NCBI GenBank assembly: GCA_030280995.1
Contig: JASXTE010000009.1
Coordinates: 34,263,501 to 34,327,500, forward strand
DNA: 64,000 nt
Origin: Hemileia vastatrix
Taxonomy: Eukaryota > Basidiomycota > Pucciniomycetes > Pucciniales > Zaghouaniaceae
Reading direction: 5' to 3'
Below are positions 55,057 to 64,000 of this stretch, one piece after another. Every line of letters begins with the position of its first letter. Within the stretch, counting starts at the first letter, position 1. A program made the position numbers and the translations under genes. The notes beneath the pieces were generated by a model. That model saw only the letters and a list, made by a program, of their open reading frames with translations, was not told the origin of the DNA and made no database searches.

Positions 55057-56225
55057 CTAGTACCTTCTCTTTCCTTCAACTTTACACAGTCTTCCAACTT
55101 GTGCTTACCCCCACAATACATACATAACCCATTATCTGCTCTTCTCTTCCTCTCAGCTTCTTTAAGTTCCCCTTTAGGATCCAGTACTTTGCTGATATCG
55201 CCTGGGGTTGAGCCTTTTGGTCGAGTTTTATCCTTTCCCTTATTGGGTTTGGATTGAGTCGAGGAGGATTGATTTGGTCGTGGGTGTGAAGAAGGTCCCG
55301 ATTTAAAATTTAGGCCTTGAGATTTGTTGGCATATCGACGATGTTGAAGTCGTCCTTGATAAACGCCGTCAAGTTTGAGGGTTCGATCCATTAAATCCGT
55401 TAAAGTAGTCATCTTCTGACCGTGAAGATTTAATTGATCCAGAATCCTCGAAGGAAGTCCTTTCTTGAAATGATACTTAAGGGCAGCATCATTCCAACCT
55501 ACTCGAGTTTGAAGTGCTCTGAAGTTCGAGATATATTCAGAGGCTTTACCATTATCACTCATGCGAAGAAAATCAAGTTCAATTTCTGCGTTGTCCGTTT
55601 CATTAGGATCCCCAAACAACGTAAAAAGTTGGTCTTCGAACTTTTCCCAATTATTGATAAGTAAGTGGGTTTCTGTCGAAGAAAGCATGAGTAGATAAGG
55701 TTCGAACCATCTTGCTGCTTTCCCGGCTAGGAATGAAGAAGCGTAAAAAACCTTTGATCGGTCGCTGTTAACAGTTCGAGGGTCATTATGGAACAGTAGC
55801 TTGCAGGTTTGCAAGAAGGGTCGCAATCTGTTGGGGTGATCTCCGTCGAATTTGTCAGGAGATTTCATAGAAGGAGTTTTGAACTTAGATCCCTCTGAAG
55901 ACGTTGGATTTGAAAGGGTTTTCATAAAAAGTCTCATGAAATCTTCCAGAGAGTTAGATGGTCCTGGTTCTGAGGATTGGCCAGAAGGGTGATTGGCAGG
56001 GGCGGATGGTGCCTCATGCATTGTATCCTCTCCTTCTTCTTCATCACTAGAATCCTCAAAATCTTGTGGAATGTCTTCTACAGATTGAACTGAGTGTTGC
56101 CGTTCCCTAAGGTCGAGTGGTTCCAAAGAGTGAGTGCGAGAAACAGACCTTGTGGCTGTTGGCCTGCCTCTAGCGCGAGCTCTAGTAGTAGCGCCCGTAG
56201 GAGGAGTGCGTTGAACAGGTGCCAT
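55038..56225 (-). CDS. Gag polyprotein of Gyp-A, 395 aa
   Basis: Structural protein of the element's virus-like particle. It starts at ATG 56225 (MAPVQRTPPTGATTRARARG), 74 bp after the LTR. A basic Arg-rich N-terminus is followed by an acidic stretch (DFEDSSDEEEGED), a capsid region of the retrotransposon gag type (KFDGDHPNRLRPFLQTCKLL; SSFLAGKAARWFEPY; EDQLFTLFGDP; YHFKKGLPSRILDQL), a basic linker and one C-terminal zinc knuckle CMYCGGKHKLEDC (C-x2-C-x3-H-x4-C, near residues 368-380). It ends at TAG 55038-55040, directly on the frameshift site. The full open frame and retained CG sites indicate recent activity. Confidence 0.95.
   Translation of the reverse strand: MAPVQRTPPTGATTRARARGRPTATRSVSRTHSLEPLDLRERQHSVQSVEDIPQDFEDSSDEEEGEDTMHEAPSAPANHPSGQSSEPGPSNSLEDFMRLFMKTLSNPTSSEGSKFKTPSMKSPDKFDGDHPNRLRPFLQTCKLLFHNDPRTVNSDRSKVFYASSFLAGKAARWFEPYLLMLSSTETHLLINNWEKFEDQLFTLFGDPNETDNAEIELDFLRMSDNGKASEYISNFRALQTRVGWNDAALKYHFKKGLPSRILDQLNLHGQKMTTLTDLMDRTLKLDGVYQGRLQHRRYANKSQGLNFKSGPSSHPRPNQSSSTQSKPNKGKDKTRPKGSTPGDISKVLDPKGELKEAERKRRADNGLCMYCGGKHKLEDCVKLKEREGTSSKSKN
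55041..55047 (-). promoter_or_regulatory. -1 ribosomal frameshift heptamer A AAA AAC at the gag stop
   Basis: On the minus strand the end of gag reads TCA AAA AAC TAG. The heptamer A AAA AAC is in the correct X XXY YYZ phase, and slippage by -1 enters the pol frame (CTA GTA GAT), which is closed further upstream by TAG at about 55057-55059. The same run is kept in the old copy (5049-5055). Confidence 0.85.
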
Positions 56226-56283
56226 TTAAAATTTTTAGAAGCACCTAAAAAAGACGTGGTAGTGCAAAGAATGAGAACTACGG

Positions 56284-56297
56284 AGAATTAAATTATA
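56284..56297 (-). promoter_or_regulatory. Putative self-primer-binding site of Gyp-A
   Basis: One base after the 5' LTR the minus strand (RNA sense) reads TATAATTTAATTCT. Its perfect 14-base complement AGAATTAAATTATA lies in the LTR at 56635-56622 (minus), just downstream of the predicted transcription start. No TGG-type tRNA complement is present here. Confidence 0.65.
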
Positions 56298-56298
56298 C

Positions 56299-57071
56299 TG
56301 TCACCGGACGACCTACGCACAAGGTCTAGGATGTTCCTGAAAGTGAGATGAGGGATTTAGAAACTTCTTCAAAGCACAGAGGAATGATTCGAGTAAATTA
56401 TTCAAAGGTCACTCGAAGTAATAGCTATAGGTTCGAGGTTTGTTCGAGAAGAATTATAAACTAGTTCCAAGGTAATAATAATTCTTAAAATCTCACGAAG
56501 GGTTGGAAACTCAATAGTCAAAGATTTAGGATTTAGAAATGAATATTGAGAAGGTAAAAGAAAGATACAATAACAATGTTTTAACTTTTAAGGTTTTCCA
56601 CTATTAATGTAAATACGATATTATAATTTAATTCTAAGGAATATCGAACCAAATACCCAACTCCTTTTATATCCTTTGTTCCTCCTCGCATTGACCTCCC
56701 TTCCATCGCAGTATTCCCATTCCATTGACCATTACTAACATACACTTAGACCCTCTTCACTAAATATCCGTCCATGCTCAATATACCCCTTTTTAATTAA
56801 TTAACAAAACTTTAATGAAAAAACTACTACTGTACTATTTCGTTGATCCTAGCGCTGTGCGTCGCTTATGAAAAAGGACTAAGGTACCCTATTGGGAGAT
56901 TGACTAATTTAGATTTAGAGTTTAGGCTAGCGCAGTTAAATAGTAAGTACACAAAGGAAAAATCGCAGTTGCTATGGAGAATTGCTTTCTGCGCTTTGAG
57001 TATAGATGTAGGACTCGATATTATTGATTTATTGAGTTAATTTCGCCTCGAGTGTCACGTGGCGCGTGACA
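56299..57071 (-). repeat. 5' LTR of intact Gyp-A (773 bp)
   Basis: Same length as the 3' LTR. About nine substitutions separate them, for example GTCGAGG/GTCTAGG, TTCGAAGC/TTCAAAGC, ATATCAAACC/ATATCGAACC and ATATCCATCC/ATATCCGTCC. Confidence 0.97.
56664..56671 (-). promoter_or_regulatory. TATA box driving gag-pol in the Gyp-A 5' LTR
   Basis: The minus strand reads GGATATAAAAGGAG. The TATAAAAG box ends 28 bases before AGAATTAAATTATA begins (first T of the box to that motif is 36 bases), so transcription should start at or a few bases before the motif. Confidence 0.65.
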
Positions 57072-57076
57072 AGAAA

Positions 57077-57162
57077 CTTCAAAAAACTTTTATTTTTCCT
57101 ACAACATGTCAGAATCAACAGTCTCTTCCATCAATAAAAGTTTTTTTAAATTATGATAGCGG
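57077..57162. other. Loop of the split inverted repeat
   Basis: 86 bp between the Gyp-A target duplication and the Cop-1 left LTR; with both retroelements removed it would be the centre of the inverted repeat 48505-48593 / 62521-62613. Confidence 0.5.
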
Positions 57163-57274
57163 TGTCAACACTTCATCCTGAGTGAACCAGATTTAGATTT
57201 TTCAGCTGCACCACAGACAATATACATGTTATTTACTTAATAATCACTAATCTATTACTATACTACAGCTAAAA
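57163..57274 (-). repeat. 3' LTR of Cop-1 (112 bp)
   Basis: TGTCAACACTTCATCCTGAG...TACTACAGCTAAAA, aligned to 62405-62518 through GAGTGAACCAG, ATATACATGTTAT and CTATTACTATAC. Followed by CCCCCCTCTTAGCG (polypurine tract on the minus strand). Confidence 0.8.
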
Positions 57275-57399
57275 CCCCCCTCTTAGCGACTTACCTAGAA
57301 ACAACCATAATTAATGTAGTTCAGAAGAGAGAAAGAAAAAGTAATATAAAAGTAACTAGATAAACCCCAATATATATCTCTTCTCCTTCCATACATTTG

Positions 57400-58860
57400 G
57401 TCCCAAATTTTTTGTCAATAAATTGGCCACCTGATTCTTAGTTGAAACCCATTTAATGTCTATTTCAAGTCAATGAACTTTCTCATTCAAAAAATAGAAA
57501 TCACATTCAACATGTCTACAAAACTTGTCTGAAGGGTTATCTGTAGCTGCAAAAATAGCACTTTTGTTTTCACAATAAAGATTTGTTGGTCCATGACACA
57601 AATCCACTTCTTGAAGAAGGTTTCTCATCCACAGAGCTTGGCCAGTTGCATCTTACATTGCCATCAATTTGGAGTGAAGGAAAGCTGTAGCTACACTTGA
57701 TTGATGTTTTGATTGCCACAAGATGAGACATTTTTTGATTTGAAGAACATGACCACCTGTAGCTCTAGTGAATTCACCAGCTCAATTAGCATCACAATAA
57801 ACTTCTTTTAAGGGATTGATGTTGATTGTTGGGAAGAGATTAAATTTCATGTCTCTGGTGAGCTGCAGATATCTCAGCAAATGATTAAGTGCATCCTATT
57901 CAGCTTTACCTGGTTTTGATGCATAATCTGCCAAGAAGTTGACAGGATATGCCAAATCAGGCCTTGATACAGCTACCAGGTATGACAAGGAACCAATGAT
58001 AGACAAAATTGTTATAGGTTCAAGTGGAGGGTTAGTTTTTTCTTTAAAAAAAACTAATGAAAGACCCATTGGCAAAGGTGAGTGATAATTAAGACTTGCT
58101 GCATTTTTTCCAATGATAATTTTGTTGAAAAGGGCTGGTTGGTGAATAGTAAAACCATAGAGCTTTTTTAAACAGCTAGAACAACAATAGAAGAGATACC
58201 ATCAGGCCATTTCACCTTAAAACTACTTCCCATATCCATTTCCAACGCTTTCAAAACTGCATCACTACTCCCCACCACCAAACCATCATCCATATGATTC
58301 CATTGAATCCCTTTGGAACCATATTTTGATAGCACATATACACTTTCATCCTGTTTTCTTGACTTTTATCCCAAATTTTCTATAATTCTACTGAGATGTT
58401 TCCACAAGCACCTGGCTGTTTTCTTGGTACCATATAGAGCTTTCTTAAGCTTCAGACATTAGTTGGATTAATAGACTCAAAAACTTCAGGCTGCTTGAAA
58501 TAGATTTCTTTTTCAAGATCACTATGAAGATAAGCTACAGTGACATCAAAAGTTTTGACTGGCCAGTTGTAGGTAGCTGCCAGAGTTAGAATTAAACACA
58601 GGGATTCAAACTTAGCTGTGGGAGCAAAAGAAAAATTGAAATAAATGAATTCAATTTGTTTGAAGTCCCAAGCCACATAGTTTGCCTTGTGCTTGATGAT
58701 CTTTCCAAACTCATCTCTTTTGAGATCAAAAACCCACCTAGAAAAAGTGATAGTTTTTCCAGGAGGAAGAAGTACAATATCCCATACATTAATTTTAGAC
58801 ATTTTATCTGATTCTTGAAGACAAGCTGATTTCCATGAAACTGAATCTGTTTTCTTCATT
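57400..58860 (-). pseudogene. Reverse transcriptase and RNase H of Cop-1
   Basis: The best-preserved part (58859-58452) is the N-terminal copia RT: SVSWKSACLQESDKMSKINV, RWVFDLKRDEFGKIIKHKA, then WPVKTFDVTVAYLHSDLEKE with the first catalytic Asp. Downstream fragments contain copia RT and RNase H sequence with multiple stops to about 57400. The gene is inactive. Confidence 0.83.
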
Positions 58861-60367
58861 TCCTGCTTGAAGGTTCAAGGCAGGCAATCAGAAAGTTCAC
58901 AATCATTATTTTTAATGAAATAAACCATAAAATCTTAAGCCACAATAGTTTCTTCTGCTGTAAAATCACCAAATTTCAGCTGATTTACAATGAATGATAA
59001 ATTGCCTTTAGATTGAGATTCCACTGGATATGATAATGTGAGTTATCTGGCATTTTCCACTTCTCCTTCAGAGATGAACTTTTCCATGGCTGATGGTCCA
59101 AAAGAATTAGGCTCTGGATGCCATAAAATCCAACCTTTACCACCATTTATAAAACCAATAACTCTGAAACAAACTTACCCAACCTCAATTCTTGTGCTCT
59201 TTTCAGTTGGAATATGGACATATGCCCATTGACCAAAAGTTTTGATAGGTGAAAAATCTTCTTTTTTGTTGAAAATGATTTGATATGGTGTACTCTTGGT
59301 AAATTTCACATTTGCTAATTTATTTTGGATATAAGATGCCCAACAACAAGTAAATTTTCAAAAGTTGGGAGGAAGGTTTGATGCAAGAAAGATAGTCCTA
59401 GGAATTTCACCAATAGTTTTGTTGAAAATTTTAGCCATCACATTCTTTTCATGACAATAAGGCATGGAATTTTCATGGAGGATGCCATGTTGTGAGAGGT
59501 ATTCATAAAATTTCTTGTTCATTTATTCTTTGCCATTGTCAGCTTGGTGAATTTTAAGACAGTGGTTGGTGATGCTTTCTACCCTAGTCTTGAAATTAAT
59601 AAATTCTTCAAAAACATCTGACTTTTTCTTTAGAACAAATATCTCTCCATAAGTTGAAAAAGGTTCTCTGAATATTGCCACATAAATTTCATCCTTAACT
59701 GTGACATCAATAATGTGACCTACTAAGTCAGAAACCACTAGATTCATGAGCTCATGTGAATGCTTCGATGCTATGCACATATTTTTTCATTTGCTTTTTG
59801 AAACTTCACAAACATCACAGTGTAATTTTCATGAAGGGGAAAAAGATGGTGTATTTTTGAAAATACCTTTTTGGGAAATCCTTTGTAGAACTCTGGTGCT
59901 AGTGTGGCCAAGACAATGATGAAAGTACATGATTGAGTCAGGAAACTCTGTGGGATAAGGAAATTTTTAAGTGGTTGAGGGAACAAAAGGGGCAGGAAGG
60001 GTAGCAGATGATTAAAGTTAAAATAATTCATTTCAAAAATATTGGTCTCTATATCACAAGGATAAACCAGATTAACCATCCATTTTCTCCCAGAAGAAGA
60101 TTTAAAAGAAAGAAATAATAATTTTTTGTTTTTTGAAATAATATAATCATGATTTCTATTAAAGGAAAGAGAAGTTCAATTATCTAAAAGATTAAAAGGA
60201 GAAATACAAGTAGGTTCATCTTTGTCACAATAAAAGACACCCCTGATGATAACTAATTCTCCTCCAGATCCTTTAATGAAAAATTTTACATGACCCATAA
60301 TGAAAGCAGTACCAGAATCAGTTTCTGTTTTGACTGCAATAGAAGTTTTCAAACTTTTGAAGTCAGA
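58861..60367 (-). pseudogene. Protease C-terminal part and integrase of Cop-1
   Basis: Right of the MITE boundary the protease continues (DFKSLKTSIAVKTETDSGTA; 60370-60176). Integrase follows: VVSDLVGHIIDVTVKDEIYV (about 59735), TNHCLKIHQADNGKE (59525 region, the second Asp as ADNGKE) and NKKFYEYLSQHGILHENSMP after a stop, then KTFGQWAYVHIPTEKSTRIE near 59190. The expected Tyr-His-Glu order of copia integrases is recognisable, but several stops occur. Confidence 0.82.
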
Positions 60368-60628
60368 CACTACGCAATATAGGGGGTGGACTTGCTAGCA
60401 AGTCCTCAACCTGAACTCAGATGGAACTCAGATGGAACTCAGACTGAACTCATACTGAACCCATACTGAACTCTACTTGAACACCCACCTAAAACTGTTC
60501 TGCTGAGTGGTGTTCATCCCTGATTGTATGGTTCCTTTATCAATAGCTCAATGTGTGTTCAATCTATGGTGAGTTTGGGTCCAAGGTTGCCGACTTGCTA
60601 GCAAGTCCGCCCCCCATATTGTATGGTG
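60368..60628. mobile_element. CACTA-like MITE, copy 2 (261 bp)
   Basis: Starts CACTACGCAATATAGGGGG and ends CCCCCCATATTGTATGGTG, same length as copy 1 and only a handful of differences. Duplication AGA (60365-60367 and 60629-60631); removing element plus one AGA restores the protease reading GDLHLLSDFKSL. Terminal repeat includes GGACTTGCTAGCAAGTCC, itself palindromic. Confidence 0.94.
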
Positions 60629-62250
60629 AGAGAGAAGATGTAAATCACCAGTGACATTATGTGTGGCACCAGAATCAAAAACACCTTGACTATCTTTGTT
60701 ATCTTTCTCTTCTTTAAAACTATCAGTACCAAAATCCAGTTCTTTCAGTGTGGTAGTAATAACATCTAGTGCTTTACAGCTGACTTTGTTTAAACAGGGT
60801 TTTGAGTTATTTTGAGCTGGCTGATTTCCTTTTATGTTTTTCAGTGATCTGCGGATGATATTCATAGCCTCTTTATTATCACAAGCAAAATTTTCACATT
60901 GGCCCCAAGCTGAAACATTGAAACTCTTATTGTTGGTATCATAGGGATATGTCTGTTGGTAATGTTCAGTGGACTTGCAGTAAGAACATGAATAATCAGG
61001 TATTTTATTTCCAGGGCAGTAGCTGTGAATTTTTCCCTTCCTGAAAGCCAATGATGAAACTGAATCAAGAAAGGTTGCCAGTTCAAAAGTAGTGGAGGAT
61101 GTAGAATTGGATTAATTGACAAAAGAATTTTGCAGAACATTCTTCATTTCATCAAAAGAAGGTTGAGAGATGTCTTTTTATAATTCAAAATGGTGATTCT
61201 CCTTAGTTGCAAAATTATTGACTGACAATGGTAGTAGAAGTTGGGTGAAAACTGCTTCCATTTTTTCAAAAACAAAAATAAAAACAAAACCCGAGAATTA
61301 AACTGCCTCTAAAATGACTTAGCTCTTTAGCCATGGTCCATGATATTTGTGAAAGGCAAGGTTTTGATGTTTAGAAGGTCATTAAAAAGTGCAATCCAAG
61401 TAGTGTGAGATGCTTTGTCAAACTTGGAACTGAGGATAGGAAAAGCTTTATAACATGCAATTCCAAAATAAATGAAACCTTGAAGTTTTTCAACAAGAAT
61501 ATAGTAGAGGATATTCCAGATCATCTTATCTTCAAAGTTTGAAATTGCATCATGAACAGCATTAGGATCACTAGTTTATTCAATTGTATGTACACGCCGG
61601 TTTAAAAATAGATTTAAGTTTTTAACCTTGTTTTTTCCAATTAGATACATCAGATTTTAAATTTGCATATTTTCTGTCTTATGAATGATATCATCTATGA
61701 TATCACTACAATATTTACCCTTGTACAAGGATAAAGGATTTTTTTCAACATTTGAGGACATAGATGTGTAAGATAGATAATTGGTACCATGTGGGATGGA
61801 ATAATGTCTATGGCAAGGGCTAGAGGAACAGGAGTGTTTGGATGATGCCTTTGCATGAGAACTGGAAGCTCTAGGGTTTTGAGTGGCTATACAAGAGTGT
61901 TGGAAAGTGGGATTTGAATGCTGAGGAGAGAAAAAAGTCTGAAGAGGATTGGGAATAGGTGAAGAAAGAAAAGGTGCTGTTTTTTGAAGAGATAATGCTG
62001 GTGGAGGTACTTTGCAAGAAGTAGTGTTGCTTTAAGAGGATGATATAGGGGAAGATGTTGAGCTGGAGAAGGAGCGAGAACAGCTTCTATTACAGGTACT
62101 AATAGAATTTAGTGGAGGATTCAAATTTCTCAATTTTTGCAACAAAAGATGTGGATGCTCACATTGTATCCTAGGGTGCAATTGGAAAGGGTTTGTTCAG
62201 AGGAATCAGCTGGCATGGATTAAAAGGCCAGATATGTTAGATAATTATTT
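60629..62250 (-). pseudogene. Gag and protease N-terminal part of Cop-1
   Basis: Contains the protease active site FDSGATHNVTGDLHLL (about 60640-60690), an altered CCHC knuckle (CSYCKSTEHYQQTYPY, last Cys now Tyr) near 60960-61000, MEAVFTQLLLPLSVNN at 61261 and an upstream Gag helical stretch ASHTTWIALFNDLLNIK (61327-61524). The 61560-62250 part is Ser-rich with many stops. In-frame stops and shifts prevent expression. Confidence 0.75.
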
Positions 62251-62374
62251 GTAGCACTCAAAAAATGGTGCTGGTGAGATGATTTGCACATTTGAGAGAC
62301 TCATTTAATGTGGGGAAGGCACAGGGCACACAAATATAATCCAGGAAATACAAGATTGATAACTGCTATTTACA

Positions 62375-62400
62375 AATCTGGGACAGCCCATAACTTATAG
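62375..62400 (-). promoter_or_regulatory. Copia-like primer-binding site of Cop-1
   Basis: Next to the 5' LTR the minus strand reads AGTTATGGGCTGTCCCAG. Drosophila copia uses an internal fragment of initiator tRNA-Met and has a similar TTATGGGCCCAG-type site; the resemblance is my recollection. Confidence 0.45.
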
Positions 62401-62404
62401 TAGA

Positions 62405-62518
62405 TGTTTCAGTGCTTTGTCTGGAGTGAACCAGAGTTATACATGTCATCTGAACCACAGGCCATATACATGTTATGTACTTAGAAATCACTAAGCTATT
62501 ACTATACCACATGTAACA
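62405..62518 (-). repeat. 5' LTR of Cop-1 (114 bp)
   Basis: TGTTTCAGTGCTTTGTCTGG...CCACATGTAACA, a direct repeat of 57163-57274. Confidence 0.8.
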
Positions 62519-62520
62519 GA

Positions 62521-62613
62521 AATGTCTCAAGCCAATAAATGATAGAGCTCTTAACTTACAGGTCAAAAAATTGGGTGTCAAAAAGCACAAAATTCCATTG
62601 ATTCTCTTGTGGT
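62521..62613. repeat. Right arm of a split inverted repeat
   Basis: TCTCAAGCCAATAAATGATAG is the perfect 21-bp complement of the left arm core (48573-48593 region); similarity extends to ATTCTCTTGTGGT at 62601-62613. Confidence 0.8.
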
Positions 62614-63016
62614 GTGAAACTTGTGAGAGATACAGCTAGTTCATTAAAGGTTGTGGTTCAAAAAAAAATTCCTCTCAACCCCCCCAAAAAAAATTTTTTT
62701 TGGTCAGCTGACCATGCAACTCCAATGGATTTAAAATGAATGAGAAGCACACCTCACCAGTTTCCCCTATCTTTTTTCCTATATTCCACTTCATTTTATT
62801 TTTGCTATCCTTTTTTTTGCTCTTGAGTAAGTTTTTTTGTTGTTTCTTTTCTCTTTACTTGTTTTCATTATCCTCCTTTATCTTTTTATCAAATATTTTG
62901 CTTATTTTTTGTTTTAAAGATGTTTTTCTTAGCTCTTTTAAGCTATTGGTAATTTTTTTTTAATCTTAGTGCTTCTTTGTTTTAATTATTTTCTAATTTT
63001 TTTTAATTTTCAAGTT
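62614..63016. other. Leader of the Tc1/mariner-type pseudogene
   Basis: T/A-rich sequence without coding signal. A perfect 12-bp palindrome GGTCAGCTGACC lies at 62702-62713 after an A/T homopolymer pair; it could be near the transposon end, but the partner end is outside the window. Confidence 0.45.
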
Positions 63017-64000
63017 ATGGCTTTTTACAAATATGATGCTTCTCTCAAAGTGAATGTGGTTACAAAAACATTAGTAGGAATGAAATTGGATTAGATTAGC
63101 CATTTTTATGGCACCTCAATCAGTGACAATTCACTTTGCCAATGGATTACCCTTTATGAGACAACACAAGCAGTAGTTAGGGATCCTAACACCTATCTTC
63201 ATTTTGGACAACCCTTTTATTTAGATGAAGAATTGTGTGAATTTCTTTGACAGTTGGTTTCTTCTTATCTGACTATGTACATTAATGAACTTCAAAGGGC
63301 TTTGCTAGAGTCCCATGGGGTGCATGTAAGCTGCTCAAGTTTTTACAAAGAGCTCCAAGAATTCCTTGATTTGTCAAAGAAATTAACACAGGATATGCAC
63401 CCAAGTTAAAATATTGATCAATGTGACAAACACATATCAGTTGTTGGGAATTTCAAGTCATTGTGGCTTGTTTTTTCAGGTATGTTTTTTTTTTAAATTT
63501 ATACATTAATTTTATTTTTATTATCAGGTGTTTTTTTGATACCAGATGAATATGGTATTTCAATGGATGGTGTGGTCCAAAAGCATGGCTGGGCTCAAGC
63601 TGTCCAACAGACTAAAACTGTACCCTGGCCACAAGCTAAGCACCAATTCAACATTATTCCTGCAATTGGGCTCAGTGGCTTAATTGATTTCTTGGTTCAA
63701 GAAGAAACTGTGAGCTGTTTTGATTTTGAGAAGTGCTTGGAGACTATTTTAGTAAGTTTAATTTTATCTTTATTTTTATATAATTTTCTTTATCTTTTTT
63801 TTGCTTATTTTCCAGCTCCCCATTATGAAACCATTCCCTGGTCCCTCAATTGTTTTGTTTATTGACAATGCACCAATTCATTGGGTTGGAAGAGTTAATG
63901 AGTTAATTAAACATGCTGATAGTTTGATAATTTATATACCTCCATATTCACCTGATTTGAGCCCCATTGAAAAGGGATTTTGTGTTTTGAAGTCCAATTT
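63017..64000 (+). pseudogene. Tc1/mariner (IS630, DDE_3) transposase, spliced, partial
   Basis: From ATG 63017 (MAFYKYDASLKVNVVTKTLV) an N-terminal helix-turn-helix-like region has three stops. Intron 1 at 63480-63527 (GTATGT..TATCAG) leads to exon 2 with LIPDEYGISMDGVVQKHGWA, containing the first catalytic Asp. Intron 2 at 63752-63815 (GTAAGT..TTCCAG) leads to exon 3 with VLFIDNAPIHWVGRVNELI (second Asp) and IYIPPYSPDLSPIEKGF (catalytic Glu), the hallmark of DDE_3 enzymes. It runs off the window end. All three catalytic residues are present, but the stops in exon 1 make it a pseudogene. Confidence 0.88.

Larger units (their letters stand above)
48596..57071 (-). mobile_element. Gyp-A, near-intact Ty3/gypsy retrotransposon (8476 bp)
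   Basis: Two LTRs of exactly 773 bp (48596-49368 and 56299-57071) with about 9 differences, and a perfect duplication AGAAA (48591-48595 and 57072-57076). Minus-strand gag and pol are open and joined by a -1 frameshift site; a plus-strand spliced antisense gene lies between pol and the 3' LTR. LTR divergence near 1.2 percent, mostly at CG sites, indicates a recent insertion. Three other Gyp-A copies or solo LTRs occur in this window. Confidence 0.97.
57163..62518 (-). mobile_element. Cop-1, degenerate Ty1/copia element with very short LTRs
   Basis: Direct LTRs of 112 bp (57163-57274) and 114 bp (62405-62518). A polypurine tract (minus CGCTAAGAGGGGGG) lies directly before the left LTR and a copia-like PBS is next to the right one. 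Internal minus-strand order is gag, protease, integrase, RT, RNase H, the Ty1/copia arrangement. Stops and frameshifts are frequent and a MITE is inserted in the protease region. The flanks (AGCGG, GAAAT) do not match as a duplication. Confidence 0.88.

Noticed and set aside
62702..62713. Perfect palindrome GGTCAGCTGACC
   Set aside because: A single 12-bp palindrome without a second copy or known factor is not enough for a regulatory call.

Overview
The window is a nest of fungal transposable elements; I found no convincing host gene, tRNA or rRNA. Short GT..AG introns (55-93 bp), AT-rich composition, Ty3/gypsy elements with chromodomains, PIF/Harbinger transposases and TET/JBP-like dioxygenase genes point to a basidiomycete with a large repeat-rich genome. 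A rust fungus (Pucciniales) is my best guess, from remembered similarity only. All alignments were done by eye; boundaries quoted with target-site duplications (TSDs) are exact, others are good to about 10-50 bp.

Layout. 1-7057: right part of an old, CpG-depleted gypsy element (Gyp-A family, minus strand). 7058-12519: degenerate chromovirus Gyp-D (plus). 12526-13777: LTR of family Gyp-C. 13964-14416: an 8-bp satellite. 14747-17044: solo LTR of family Gyp-B (TSD ACTTA), itself split by a Gyp-A solo LTR at 14841-15647 (TSD AAATC). 18112-47055: Harbinger-type element Harb-2, split by chromovirus Gyp-B (21196-36536) and by Gyp-C (36937-46959). Gyp-B is in turn split by a Gyp-A solo LTR (24600-25405, TSD CTGAG) and by Harb-1 (26141-32280, TSD TATTA). 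48596-57071: a nearly intact Gyp-A (773-bp LTRs, TSD AGAAA). 57163-62518: degenerate Ty1/copia element Cop-1. 63017-64000: Tc1/mariner-type transposase pseudogene running off the window. Two 261-bp CACTA-like MITEs sit in a Gyp-C LTR and in Cop-1.

How the parts work together. The intact Gyp-A encodes Gag and Pol on the minus strand, joined by a textbook -1 frameshift heptamer placed on the gag stop. Its apparent primer-binding site is complementary to the predicted 5' end of its own RNA, which suggests Tf1-like self-priming. Between pol and the 3' LTR it carries an extra, spliced, antisense gene for a 293-residue protein with exact Zn2Cys6 spacing, a basic NLS-like patch and its own TATA box just inside the LTR. 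The old Gyp-A copy keeps the 3' half of that gene including its intron. The unrelated Gyp-C has two antisense spliced genes in the same place, each behind a TATAAATA box, and one has a similar cysteine pattern. A retrotransposon-encoded antisense DNA-binding regulator is the best candidate for an undescribed system here. The second is a Harbinger-type DNA transposon that carries a TET/JBP-like 2-oxoglutarate dioxygenase as cargo, seen in two elements.
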